Part shown: positions 16,335 through 25,242 of the stretch, one piece after another | How positions within the stretch are numbered: position 1 is the stretch's first letter | Layout of the letters: each line of letters starts with the position of its first letter | NCBI RefSeq assembly: GCF_022369435.1 | Contig: NZ_CP059597.1 | Location: forward strand, 124,001-188,000 | From: Campylobacter sp. RM10537 | GTDB taxonomy: Bacteria > Campylobacterota > Campylobacteria > Campylobacterales > Campylobacteraceae | DNA: 64,000 nt | Direction of reading: 5' to 3' | Position numbers and translations under genes: made by a program | Notes under the pieces: generated by a model | The model's input: only the letters and a program-made list of their open reading frames with translations | Told to the model about the DNA's origin: nothing | The model's database searches: none

Positions 16335-17795
16335 TTATTTTAAAGAGTTCTCTAAATTTTGAATTTCTTCTTTTTGAGTGCTTTCCCAAGAATTTTCATC
16401 TTGTTGATTAAATCCTCCACCAAAAGCTTTAATAACATCTACTATAGAGTTAGCATAAGAGTATTTTGTATTGTTAAAATTAATTTGAGAATTAAGCCAA
16501 TTTTGTCGAGCTTCTAAATAATCTTGTAAAGACATTTCTCCTATATCATAACGTTCTTTAGCAATTTCATAAATTCTTTTATAAGCTTGCTCGCTTGATA
16601 AAGCATTGTCATATTGCAAGCGTATATTTTTTCTAGAAATTAAAGCATATCGAATTTCTCCAAAAGCTGTTTTTAAAGTATTTTCATAGTTTATAAAGGC
16701 CTCATCTTTATTTAATTTAGCTAAATTAATATTTTCATTTATTTCGCCCCAGTGAAAAATAGGCATTAAAAAACTTCCACCTATATTCCAAGTTTTAGAT
16801 CCATTTTTTACTAAAGTATCTAAATCATTACTTTCAAAACCTAAAAGCCCAGTTAAAGAAAGACTAGGCAAGAAAGCCGAACGAGCAACACCTATAAGAT
16901 AATTTTTTTGCATGAGTTTCTCTAAAGAAGAGCTAATATCTGGGCGTTGCAATAAGATCTCACTAGTAATTCCAGTTGGAATATCAAATTCTTTAAGATT
17001 AAAAGTTTGATAGTCTTGGTCTTGATAAAGTATGTCATTTAAATCATTTGAAGTTAATATTTTTAGAGCTTTGAGATAATTTTCTTTATTAAGTTGTGCT
17101 TGATTATACTGTAAAGAAATACTTTCAAGATTAGCTTTAGCTTGGGATAATTCATATTCTCCAGTAGTTCCTGTTGAAAATTTTTCATTATTAATGCGAT
17201 AAATTTCTTGTGCTGCTTCATAGGCTTGTTGCAAAATATTTTCATTTTCATATGCATTCACAAGATTGAAATATGTTTGAACTGTATTTGAAATGATAGA
17301 AAGTCTTGCTGCTTCATAATCATATTGACTTGCCTCAAAAGAAGATTTACTTGCTCTGTAAGAATCTCGGTATTTACCCCAAAGATCAATTTCATAGCTT
17401 AAATTAAGACCTATCTTAAAGTCATTGCCATAATTAAATTGACCGCTTTTGTTTGTTGGTGCATTTATTGAAGTTTTACTTCTTAAAGCATTTGCACTTG
17501 CATCAAATTTTGGCATTAAATTGCTAAAATCAATTCCTAATTGAGCACTAGCTTGTTTTAAATGTATATAAGCAATTTTTAAATCAGAATTGTTTTTAAG
17601 AGCCAAATTGACGAGTTTATTTAAATGATCATCTTCAAATTCTTTCCACCATTTTTGATCAATGTTATTATTATTTTGTTTATCATTGGCAAAAGTATAA
17701 TTCGCTTCAGGAATATTTAAATTCGGACTTAAAGAGCAAGCTGAAATAAATAATCCAAGACTCGCAGTAATACTCATAGAAATAATTTTATTCAT
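16335..17795 (-). CDS. cmeC: CmeC, outer-membrane channel of the CmeABC efflux pump
   Basis: TolC/OprM-type outer-membrane lipoprotein that completes the tripartite RND multidrug and bile-salt efflux pump. The 486-residue product starts MNKIISMSITASLGLFISAC, a lipoprotein signal with the cysteine at position 20. Two OEP repeat halves contain LNLSYEIDLWGKYRDS and LLQRPDISS, the latter diagnostic of the family. I use the ATG at 17795, preceded by AGAGGTAAG, which overlaps the cmeB stop; an upstream start at 17819 would add eight charged residues before the signal. Confidence 0.96.
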   Translation of the reverse strand: MNKIISMSITASLGLFISACSLSPNLNIPEANYTFANDKQNNNNIDQKWWKEFEDDHLNKLVNLALKNNSDLKIAYIHLKQASAQLGIDFSNLMPKFDASANALRSKTSINAPTNKSGQFNYGNDFKIGLNLSYEIDLWGKYRDSYRASKSSFEASQYDYEAARLSIISNTVQTYFNLVNAYENENILQQAYEAAQEIYRINNEKFSTGTTGEYELSQAKANLESISLQYNQAQLNKENYLKALKILTSNDLNDILYQDQDYQTFNLKEFDIPTGITSEILLQRPDISSSLEKLMQKNYLIGVARSAFLPSLSLTGLLGFESNDLDTLVKNGSKTWNIGGSFLMPIFHWGEINENINLAKLNKDEAFINYENTLKTAFGEIRYALISRKNIRLQYDNALSSEQAYKRIYEIAKERYDIGEMSLQDYLEARQNWLNSQINFNNTKYSYANSIVDVIKAFGGGFNQQDENSWESTQKEEIQNLENSLK

Positions 17796-20700
17796 GGATC
17801 TTACCTCTTTTTTTATCAATCCAAATGCTTAGATTTTCTAAAAGATAGAAAAATAATGGAACAAAGAAAATTGCTAGAGTTGAAGCAGCAACCATTCCAC
17901 CTATAAGTCCAGTTCCTAAAGCATGACGAGCAGCGCTTCCTGCTCCATGGGCAAAAATCATTGGTAAGACGCCAAAAGTAAAAGCTAATGAAGTCATAAC
18001 AATAGGTCTAAATCTTAATTTTGCAGCACTAACAGCAGCATCAAAAACACTCTTTCCTTTTTTTAGATGTTCTTCCATAGCAAATTCGATAATCAAAATT
18101 GCATTTTTTGCTGAAAGTCCAATTAAAAGTAAAAGTCCAGTTTGAAAATATATATCATTGTCAAACCCTGAAAGAGCTACTAAAAGAAAAGAACCAAATG
18201 CAGCAAAAGGAACAGCAGTAACAACAGCAAGTGGAATAAGCCATCTCTCATATTGGGCTGCTAGAATTAAAAATACAAAAACCATTCCTAAAATAAAAGC
18301 ATATAATCCAGTTCCTTTGGAATTAACTTCTTGATAAGCTGATCCTGACCAAGCAATAGAATAATCGCTTCCTAAAGTTTCTTTGGCAACAGTTGAGATC
18401 GCTTCAATGGCCTGTCCAGAAGTATAACCTGGTGCGGGATCACCTTGTATAAGAGCAGCTGGAAAAAGATTAAATCTTTTAACATCATCAGGTCCAGCAC
18501 TTCTAGCAAGGGTTAAAAATGAGTTAAGAGGTATCATTTTTCCATCATTTGATCTTACAAAGATATTTCTTAATGCATCTTGAGTATTTCTAAAATCTCC
18601 TAAGGCGCGAATATTGACTTGAAAATTTTTTCCTAACATAGGAAAGTCATTAACATAATAAGTTCCTATTGTTGCACTGATGGTATTGAAAACATCTTGC
18701 ATATTGAGATTAAAATATTTCATTTTATCTCGGTCAATAATAAGCTTATATTGTGGAAAATTGGTATCAAGTGTTGTTCTTACATTGGATAATTCTTTTC
18801 TTTTTCTTGCTACTTCTAATAATTTATTAATATCTTGTTGAATTTGATCATAAGTTTTCCCGCTTTTATTTTGAGCATACATCTCAAAACCACCTGTTAG
18901 ACTAAGTCCAGGAATTGCAGGAAGATTAAGGAAATAGCTTTGAGCATTTCTATCATTTGCATATTGACCAAATAGCATACCAATGATTTGATCAGAGCTT
19001 AATTTTCTTTCACTCCAATCTTTTAGTTTTAAAAATGTTGCCGCAGCATTTTCTTTTAGAGAACTTGTGAAAAGATCAAAACCTACAAGAGAAACAGCCG
19101 ATTCTATACTATCAATTTTGCTAATATTTTTATTCATACTTTCTACTTCTTCTATGGTTTTATGTATAGGAGATCCAGCAGGTAGATTGATAATACTCAT
19201 AACAACACCTTGATCTTCGGTTGGCACAAGTGAGTTTGGCACAATTTTATATAAATAAAAAATCGCCCCTAGCATAATACAAAAAATGAGAACAAAGCGA
19301 ATAGTACGTTTAAGCATATAAGCTACACCAGCACTAAATACAGATGTGCTCCAATCAAAAAAATCATTAAATTTTTGAACAAAATAGAAAGGTTTTGACT
19401 CATTTCTTGTTAAAAAAATTGCAGATAATGAAGGAGTTAATGTGAGTGCAACAAACCCCGAGATAGCAACAGAAGCGGCTAGAGTTAGGGCAAATTGCTT
19501 TTGAATTTCTCCTACAAATCCTGAAATAAATGATACAGGGATAAAAACAGCACAAAGAACAAGAACAATAGAAATAACTGGCGAACTTACTTCATTCATA
19601 GCTTGTATGGCTGCATCTTTGATTGAAATATTAGGATCAGAATGTATGATTCTGTCAATATTTTCAACTACAATAATAGCATCATCAACGACAATACCTA
19701 TAGCTAAAACAAGAGCAAAAAGAGTTAAAAGATTGATACTAAATCCAAGCAAATAAAGTACGGCAAAAGTTCCCAATAATGAAACAGGAACAGCGATCAT
19801 TGGAATAAGAGTTGATCTGAAATTTTTCAAGAAAAGATACATAACAATAAGAACCAAAATTAAAGCTTCAGCAAAAGTTTTAATCACTTCTTTAATAGAG
19901 GCCTTAACGAAAATTGTTGTGTCAAAAGGAACTTTATATTTTAAACCTTGAGGGAAATTTTTAGAAAGTTCCTCAAGTCTTTGATTAATTAATTTTGCAG
20001 TGCTAACTGCATTAGCACCTGATTGTAAATTAATCATGATTGGAACGGCTGGTTTGCTACCTAAACGTCCAGTTGAACTATATTCTTGAGATCCTATTTC
20101 TACATTTGCTATATCTTTGATTCTTAAGAAAGATCTATCTTTATTGGTTCTTAAGATAATATTTTCAAATTCTTTAGGAGTAGAAAGTCTTCCTTGCATT
20201 GTTATAGAAAGCACTTGAGCAGACTTATTAATAACTGGTTCTTCACCAATTTTCCCTGTTGCGTATTGAGCATTTTGTTCATTAATAGCATTAATAACAT
20301 CAGTAGCGGTTATATTAAATTTGTTTAATAGATCAGGTTTTAGCCAAATTCTCATGGAGTAATTTTTACCCCCTATGGCGCTAGCATCTCCAACTCCAGG
20401 AATTCTTTTTAATTCATCTAAAATATTTAAAGTGGTGTAGTTAAAAATATCTACATCACTCATTGAGTTATCATCTGAATAGATAGAGATAACTTCAAGT
20501 ATCGAAGAAGAAGATTTTCTAACCGTTACTCCAAGCTTTTTAACTGCTTCTGGGAGTTTTGCTGTTGCAGCGGAAATTCTATTGTTTACATTGACCGTTG
20601 CTTGATCAGGATCGGTTCCTATATCAAAATAAACTGTGAGTTTCATTTGACCTGTAGAACTTGTAGAGTCCATATAAATCATATTATCAACTCCATTGAT

Positions 20701-20907
20701 TGCATCTTCAATAGGAGTTGCAACGGTTGAAGCTATAGTTTGGGCATCTGCACCTGTGTAACTTGCCGTTACTTGGACTGTAGGAGGAGTTAGTGCAGGA
20801 TATTGTTCTACAGGTAAATTAATTAAACCTATAGCTCCAGAAATTGAAATAATAATTGCAACAACAGAAGCAAATATTGGCCTTTCTATAAAAAATTTAG
20901 AGAACAT
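17788..20907 (-). CDS. cmeB: CmeB, RND multidrug efflux transporter
   Basis: Inner-membrane proton-driven pump of the HAE1/AcrB family, 1039 residues with 12 membrane helices and two large periplasmic loops. Starts MFSKFFIERPIFASVVAIII, with the conserved PVEQYPALTPPTV; the proton-relay Asp pair is in GIVVDDAIIVVENIDR in helix 4, and the second half carries GLSAKNAILIIEFA. In C. jejuni it exports bile salts and many antibiotics. Coupled to cmeA and cmeC by overlaps of one and eight bases. Confidence 0.98.
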   Translation of the reverse strand: MFSKFFIERPIFASVVAIIISISGAIGLINLPVEQYPALTPPTVQVTASYTGADAQTIASTVATPIEDAINGVDNMIYMDSTSSTGQMKLTVYFDIGTDPDQATVNVNNRISAATAKLPEAVKKLGVTVRKSSSSILEVISIYSDDNSMSDVDIFNYTTLNILDELKRIPGVGDASAIGGKNYSMRIWLKPDLLNKFNITATDVINAINEQNAQYATGKIGEEPVINKSAQVLSITMQGRLSTPKEFENIILRTNKDRSFLRIKDIANVEIGSQEYSSTGRLGSKPAVPIMINLQSGANAVSTAKLINQRLEELSKNFPQGLKYKVPFDTTIFVKASIKEVIKTFAEALILVLIVMYLFLKNFRSTLIPMIAVPVSLLGTFAVLYLLGFSINLLTLFALVLAIGIVVDDAIIVVENIDRIIHSDPNISIKDAAIQAMNEVSSPVISIVLVLCAVFIPVSFISGFVGEIQKQFALTLAASVAISGFVALTLTPSLSAIFLTRNESKPFYFVQKFNDFFDWSTSVFSAGVAYMLKRTIRFVLIFCIMLGAIFYLYKIVPNSLVPTEDQGVVMSIINLPAGSPIHKTIEEVESMNKNISKIDSIESAVSLVGFDLFTSSLKENAAATFLKLKDWSERKLSSDQIIGMLFGQYANDRNAQSYFLNLPAIPGLSLTGGFEMYAQNKSGKTYDQIQQDINKLLEVARKRKELSNVRTTLDTNFPQYKLIIDRDKMKYFNLNMQDVFNTISATIGTYYVNDFPMLGKNFQVNIRALGDFRNTQDALRNIFVRSNDGKMIPLNSFLTLARSAGPDDVKRFNLFPAALIQGDPAPGYTSGQAIEAISTVAKETLGSDYSIAWSGSAYQEVNSKGTGLYAFILGMVFVFLILAAQYERWLIPLAVVTAVPFAAFGSFLLVALSGFDNDIYFQTGLLLLIGLSAKNAILIIEFAMEEHLKKGKSVFDAAVSAAKLRFRPIVMTSLAFTFGVLPMIFAHGAGSAARHALGTGLIGGMVAASTLAIFFVPLFFYLLENLSIWIDKKRGKIHE

Positions 20908-22010
20908 TATTTACTCCCAATTTCTTGAACTTCAGTTCCAATATGAATTTTTTTGAAATTATCTAAAATAATTTTATCGCCATTTTTAATTCCAGAGTCG
21001 ATAATTGCATATTCATTATTTTGGTAGTTAATATGAATTGGACTTTTTATGACTTTATTATTAACTATAGTATAAACATATACTTCATTTTGATCTTGTT
21101 TGATGGCACTTTGTGGTATTTTAAAGCCATTTTTTTGAATGAATCCCTCTGAAGTAATTGTGGCAAATGCTCCTGGTAAAAGACTAGAGTTATTATTATC
21201 AAAAATAGCTTTAGCTTTAACAGTTCCACTATCTGCATTTATTACAGAATCGATAAAATAAAGTTTTCCCTTAACCTGTTCTCCATTTAAATTTAATGTA
21301 GCTTGGATATTTTTAAGATCCCATTCCCCACTTTGGGTGTTTCGCATAATATTAAGTTTATCTGTATCAGAAATATAAAATTCTGCATAAATTGGATTAA
21401 GGTTTGTAACACGAACTAACTCTGTATTTGCAGAATTAACATAATCTCCTATATTAACTAAAGCATCTCCAACAACTCCATCAAATGGTGCAAGAATTTC
21501 AGTATGATTAAGATCGATTTTAGCATTTTGTAAATCAGCTTTTGAACTTGCAAGTTCTGCTTTTGCGCTATCAAAAGTTGCTAAAGAAGCATCATATTCT
21601 TTTTTTGAAATAGCTTTTTTTGAAAATAAAATTTTATTTCTTTCATAATCTTTTGAGGCATTATCAAAATTAGCTTTTGCCATCAAGAATTTCCCTTGTG
21701 CAGAATTAACGTTTGCTTCAAATTTATCGGGTTCAATGAGAAATAATTTTTGACCCTCTTTAACCATATCACCTGCTTTAAAATATTTTTTTAATATCAC
21801 TCCGCTTACTTGAGGTTTTAATACCACATCATAATCACTCACAAGTTTTGCTGGATAAGTAAAACTAAGGGGCAAATTTTCAGATTTTGCTTCCATAAAG
21901 CTTACTGGTATTGGATTTTGTTGCATTTTCGGAGTTTCTTTTTTTTCGCAACCATAAATTAAAAATACAATACTTACTAAAAGAATATTTTTTATAATTA
22001 ATCTCATCAT
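20907..22010 (-). CDS. cmeA: CmeA, periplasmic adaptor of the CmeABC pump
   Basis: Membrane-fusion lipoprotein linking CmeB to CmeC. Lipobox FLIYGC near residue 21, then the biotinyl-lipoyl half-motifs (VSGVILKKYFKAGDMVKEGQ and later ILAPFDGVVGDALVNIGDYV) flanking an alpha hairpin at about residues 95-165. The 367-residue length matches the family. From memory the C. jejuni protein differs at many positions, supporting a distinct species. The start is at 22010 or at the adjacent ATG one codon later; AAGG is placed before both. Confidence 0.96.
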   Translation of the reverse strand: MMRLIIKNILLVSIVFLIYGCEKKETPKMQQNPIPVSFMEAKSENLPLSFTYPAKLVSDYDVVLKPQVSGVILKKYFKAGDMVKEGQKLFLIEPDKFEANVNSAQGKFLMAKANFDNASKDYERNKILFSKKAISKKEYDASLATFDSAKAELASSKADLQNAKIDLNHTEILAPFDGVVGDALVNIGDYVNSANTELVRVTNLNPIYAEFYISDTDKLNIMRNTQSGEWDLKNIQATLNLNGEQVKGKLYFIDSVINADSGTVKAKAIFDNNNSSLLPGAFATITSEGFIQKNGFKIPQSAIKQDQNEVYVYTIVNNKVIKSPIHINYQNNEYAIIDSGIKNGDKIILDNFKKIHIGTEVQEIGSK

Positions 22011-22039
22011 TTTTACCTTAATTTTCGTTTTTTTATTAT

Positions 22040-22060
22040 TAAAATATTTTTTATATTTTA
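22040..22060. promoter_or_regulatory. candidate CmeR operator (inverted repeat) upstream of cmeA
   Basis: Perfect eight-base inverted repeat, TAAAATAT and ATATTTTA with five bases between, in the 66-base cmeR-cmeA spacer. It takes the place where C. jejuni has a 16-bp CmeR-binding palindrome of different sequence. AT-rich, so not proven. Confidence 0.35.
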
Positions 22061-22076
22061 GCTTAAATTTTATTAA

Positions 22077-22724
22077 TTAAACTTGATTTGGTATTCTACA
22101 GGCTTTATTTGAAATGCCATTTAAAAAAAGATCGACTATAAATTTTATATGTTCTTCTTGTTCTTTTTTACTCATAAGCTGGGAGTCTACTAAAACATTT
22201 AAAGTAAAATAAGGTTCTTTTAACATATTGCAAAAAGTAATAGCTAATTTTGCAGCATTATCTTTGATAAATTGATCTTTTTGTTTTGAAAAAAGATCTG
22301 CTAGAAGATTATGAGCAAAGAATTTTTGATTATCTTGCATCCAATTTTGAAGATAATTTATATTATAAACTTGAGAAAAAATAATTCTTCCTAAAGAAAC
22401 CATTGAGGCTGTATTATATATTTTAATAAAAACTCTAGCAAAAGAAATTAAATTTTCTTTTAATTCTTTATCTTCAGAAATATGAATTTGAGAGGCAACT
22501 AGCTTGAAATGTTTTTTGCAAACATCATTTAAAATTTCGAAAAATAAACCTTCTTTGCTTTGAAAACAATCATAAATATTAGAATAAGAGCCTCCAGAGA
22601 TTTTTATAATATCGCTTAGGCTGACTTCTTGAAATCCTCGTGCTAAAAAAAGTTCACAAGCAACCTTTTTTATTCTATCTTTTCGAGCTAAATTTTTCTT
22701 AGAAAGCGTCTTGTTTGAATTCAT
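22077..22724 (-). CDS. cmeR: CmeR, TetR-family repressor of cmeABC
   Basis: TetR-type repressor of 215 residues. The helix-turn-helix lies at about residues 33-55 (SLSDIIKISGGSYSNIYDCF), preceded by KKVACELFLARGFQEV; the C-terminal ligand domain is typical of CmeR, which responds to bile salts. Relative to the C. jejuni protein as I recall it (210 residues) the C-terminus is extended. The ATG at 22724 overlaps the ccoG stop by four bases (ATGA), so cmeR is probably translated from a ccoG transcript. Confidence 0.93.
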   Translation of the reverse strand: MNSNKTLSKKNLARKDRIKKVACELFLARGFQEVSLSDIIKISGGSYSNIYDCFQSKEGLFFEILNDVCKKHFKLVASQIHISEDKELKENLISFARVFIKIYNTASMVSLGRIIFSQVYNINYLQNWMQDNQKFFAHNLLADLFSKQKDQFIKDNAAKLAITFCNMLKEPYFTLNVLVDSQLMSKKEQEEHIKFIVDLFLNGISNKACRIPNQV

Positions 22725-24088
22725 TTAACCTCCTTAAAAATTGAGATTTTAGGATAAATAAAAATCGTTTTTCTAAAAATAACAATTTTGTTATCATCTT
22801 TAGCATAAGCTTTTATATGAAGTGGAAAAATAATATCTTTTTGATTATCATTGGCAAGTTTTTTTATAGCCCTAATAATAACAATTTTTTTACTTTGTTC
22901 TCCGGCTTCAAGTTTAAAAGGTTTGCTTGGGCGAATAATTTCAATACCATTATCAATGCCTTCTAGTTTAGCTTCAAAATAATATTCATGATCTTTTATA
23001 TCTGTGTTTTGAAATAAAAATGTATATGCATTTGAAACTTCTATATTGTCCCCTGCGCGTGAAATTTGGTATAGTTCGCTACTTCGGTTGATATTTAAAA
23101 GCATATGTTCTTTTTTGCTACCCATAATAATTAAGATAGTTAAGATAATTCCAATAACAATTAAATATCCAATAGTTCTAAAGCGAAAATAATTAATTTT
23201 CTTATCTGTTTCTATTGATTTGATACTTGTCCAGTTGATTAAGCTTGGACGATTGAATTTATTTTGAATTTTAGAACAAGCATCGGCACATTCTAGACAA
23301 TTAATACATTCAAGTTGCATTCCCGCTCTAATATCAATATGTGTTGGACACACGCTTACACAGGCTTCACATCCTATACATTCTCCTTGAGGAGGTTTTT
23401 TATGAAGTTTAAATTTACCATCAAAAATAACTCCACCACGTTTTTCATTATAAATTACTTGCATGGTATCGCGATCAAACATAACCGATTGTATTCTAGC
23501 ATATGGACAAACATATATGCAGAATTTTTCTGCAAAATAAGTAACATCAAGAGTAAAAAGTATACTTCCAAAAAATAAAATTCCTATTAAAAGAAAATGT
23601 TCATTAGGATTTTTTAAATATTCAAAATAGTCTTCTGGCGGAATAAAATACCAAAGTAAATTACTTATGGCAATTAAAGAAATAAGGTAAAATAAAATAA
23701 TAGCAATAATTTTTTTAAAATATTGTCCAGGATATTCTTTTTGCTTATTATTGATATTTTTTCTAATTTTCAAAATTTTTGTTTGAATTAAATCTCTATA
23801 AATAACCCTAAAAATAGTTTGTGGGCAACTCCAAGCACACCAAATTCTACCACCTAATGTTGTTATAAAAAATATAAATAGAAAAAGAAGTATAAGAATA
23901 AAAGGCATAAGATAAAATTCTTGAGTGGAAAAAGAAATAAAAAATAAATTTAATTTAGCATGGATAAAGCTTAAAAGAAAAAAATGATTCCCATTAATTT
24001 CTATAAATGGTAAACTCAATGCAATAATACTAATAATAGCATAAATAATATAACGCCTTTTTGTGTAATTAGTAATAAAATTTTGCAT
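22721..24088 (-). CDS. ccoG: CcoG/RdxA-type cytochrome oxidase assembly iron-sulfur protein
   Basis: Polyferredoxin-like inner-membrane protein that supplies reduced copper for cbb3-type cytochrome oxidase assembly. The 455 residues include four to five membrane segments, an N-terminal GGRIWCAWSCPQTIFR and periplasm/cytoplasm-facing FCIYVCPYARIQS, two [4Fe-4S] motifs CIGCEACVSVCP and CINCLECADAC near residues 239-272, and a C-terminal Ig-like domain after the last membrane segment. It is the first gene of an apparent operon with cmeR and possibly cmeABC. Confidence 0.93.
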   Translation of the reverse strand: MQNFITNYTKRRYIIYAIISIIALSLPFIEINGNHFFLLSFIHAKLNLFFISFSTQEFYLMPFILILLFLFIFFITTLGGRIWCAWSCPQTIFRVIYRDLIQTKILKIRKNINNKQKEYPGQYFKKIIAIILFYLISLIAISNLLWYFIPPEDYFEYLKNPNEHFLLIGILFFGSILFTLDVTYFAEKFCIYVCPYARIQSVMFDRDTMQVIYNEKRGGVIFDGKFKLHKKPPQGECIGCEACVSVCPTHIDIRAGMQLECINCLECADACSKIQNKFNRPSLINWTSIKSIETDKKINYFRFRTIGYLIVIGIILTILIIMGSKKEHMLLNINRSSELYQISRAGDNIEVSNAYTFLFQNTDIKDHEYYFEAKLEGIDNGIEIIRPSKPFKLEAGEQSKKIVIIRAIKKLANDNQKDIIFPLHIKAYAKDDNKIVIFRKTIFIYPKISIFKEVK

Positions 24089-24201
24089 TTATTCCCTTTT
24101 TTATGTTGTTTTTTATGCTATTATAATTTATAAAAACTAAAATAATTTTTAAATGTTTTCTAAGTTACCTTTAAATAAGAATTATTTAATGATAAATACT
24201 T

Positions 24202-24207
24202 TATAAT
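24202..24207 (+). promoter_or_regulatory. candidate -10 box for rpsU
   Basis: TATAAT in AT-rich sequence, 72 bases before the rpsU GTG, with a T-rich upstream stretch. Confidence 0.5.
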
Positions 24208-24278
24208 CTTTCCCCTTAACAATAAAAATTTTTAAATTTTGTTAAGCAGAATTAAATTTATGAAAGGTGGTGAGGATA

Positions 24279-24491
24279 GTGCCAGGAATTAAGGTGCATC
24301 CTAACGAGTCTTTTGATGAAGCATATCGTAAATTCAAAAAACAAGTTGATAGAAATCTTGTTGTAACTGAAGTTAGAGCGAGAAGATTTTTTGAGCCTAT
24401 GACTGAAATTCGTAAAAAGCAAAAAATTTCAGCACGTAAAAAAATGCTTAAAAGACTTTATATGCTTAGACGATACGAATCAAGACTTTAA
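24279..24491 (+). CDS. rpsU: 30S ribosomal protein S21
   Basis: Basic 70-residue S21 that helps 30S subunits engage mRNA. Reads [20 protein letters not shown] with the arginine-rich tail [17 protein letters not shown]. The start is the GTG at 24279, with AAGGTGG eight bases upstream; two further in-frame GTG codons upstream (24267, 24270) fall inside the ribosome binding region and would add non-conserved residues. Confidence 0.96.
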   Translation: MPGIKVHPNESFDEAYRKFKKQVDRNLVVTEVRARRFFEPMTEIRKKQKISARKKMLKRLYMLRRYESRL

Positions 24492-24493
24492 AA

Positions 24494-24517
24494 TCAAAAG
24501 CCTTTTAAGGCTTTTGA
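24494..24517 (+). terminator. intrinsic terminator after rpsU
   Basis: Nine-base stem TCAAAAGCC/GGCTTTTGA with loop TTTTAA, starting three bases after the stop; the tail is only moderately T-rich. Confidence 0.7.
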
Positions 24518-24641
24518 TAAATTCTTTAAAATCTTATATCAAACTTTTTTAAATACAAAAATTATTTTAATACAAAAGAATGAATTTATTATTTTTTGTT
24601 AGAATTAATCATTAATTTTTGATTATTAGGTGCTAGATACT

Positions 24642-25232
24642 ATGAAAAGAATTAAAAAAATTATACAAATTGGGATGATGAGTGGTTTGGCAGCTGTAGC
24701 AGGAGGTGCTTTAGTTGCTTGCAGTAATGATAATTCAGAGACTTCAAATCAAAATTCAAATATGAAGGGTGCTTTTGTTATTATAGAAGAAGTTGCTCCT
24801 GGTCAATATAAAATAAAAGATCAATTTCCTAGCGATGAAACTAGAGTGGTTTTGAAAGATTTAAATGGTACAGAACGAATTTTAAGCAAAGAAGAAATGG
24901 ATATGCTTATAAAACAAGAAGCAGAAAAAATAGATAATGGAACATCTAATTTGACTCAAAGCAATCCTCAAATGAGCAGTGGCGGATTAAGTTTAGGTGA
25001 AACCTTGCTTGCGAGTGCTGCTGGAGCTATTATAGGAAGTTGGATAGGTTCAAAACTTTTTGGAAATCAAAATTTTCTTAATCAACAGCGAGGAGCTTTT
25101 ACAAACCAAAGTGCTTACCAAAGAAGCGTAAATAGTTTTAATAAAGCAAGTACAAGCAAAGCTTCAAGTTCTTCTAAATCTGGTTTTTTTAAAGGTGGGC
25201 TTAAATCATCAAATTCTGGATTTGGTTCTTAA
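24642..25232 (+). CDS. UPF0323-type lipoprotein, YgiB-like in layout
   Basis: Lipoprotein of 196 residues. The signal ends at ALVAC (Cys at about 27). A soluble acidic region follows, then a small glycine-rich hydrophobic stretch (LLASAAGAIIGSWIGSKLFG, about residues 122-141) and a Ser/Gly/Lys-rich tail ending SNSGFGS. I chose the ATG at 24642; a GTG at 24630 is in frame but weaker. The same layout, next to the same kind of ATP-grasp gene, is found in E. coli YgiB. In C. jejuni the orthologue has been studied as Cj0371; its biochemical role is unknown. Confidence 0.85.
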   Translation: MKRIKKIIQIGMMSGLAAVAGGALVACSNDNSETSNQNSNMKGAFVIIEEVAPGQYKIKDQFPSDETRVVLKDLNGTERILSKEEMDMLIKQEAEKIDNGTSNLTQSNPQMSSGGLSLGETLLASAAGAIIGSWIGSKLFGNQNFLNQQRGAFTNQSAYQRSVNSFNKASTSKASSSSKSGFFKGGLKSSNSGFGS

Positions 25233-25242
25233 AGGAAGATTT

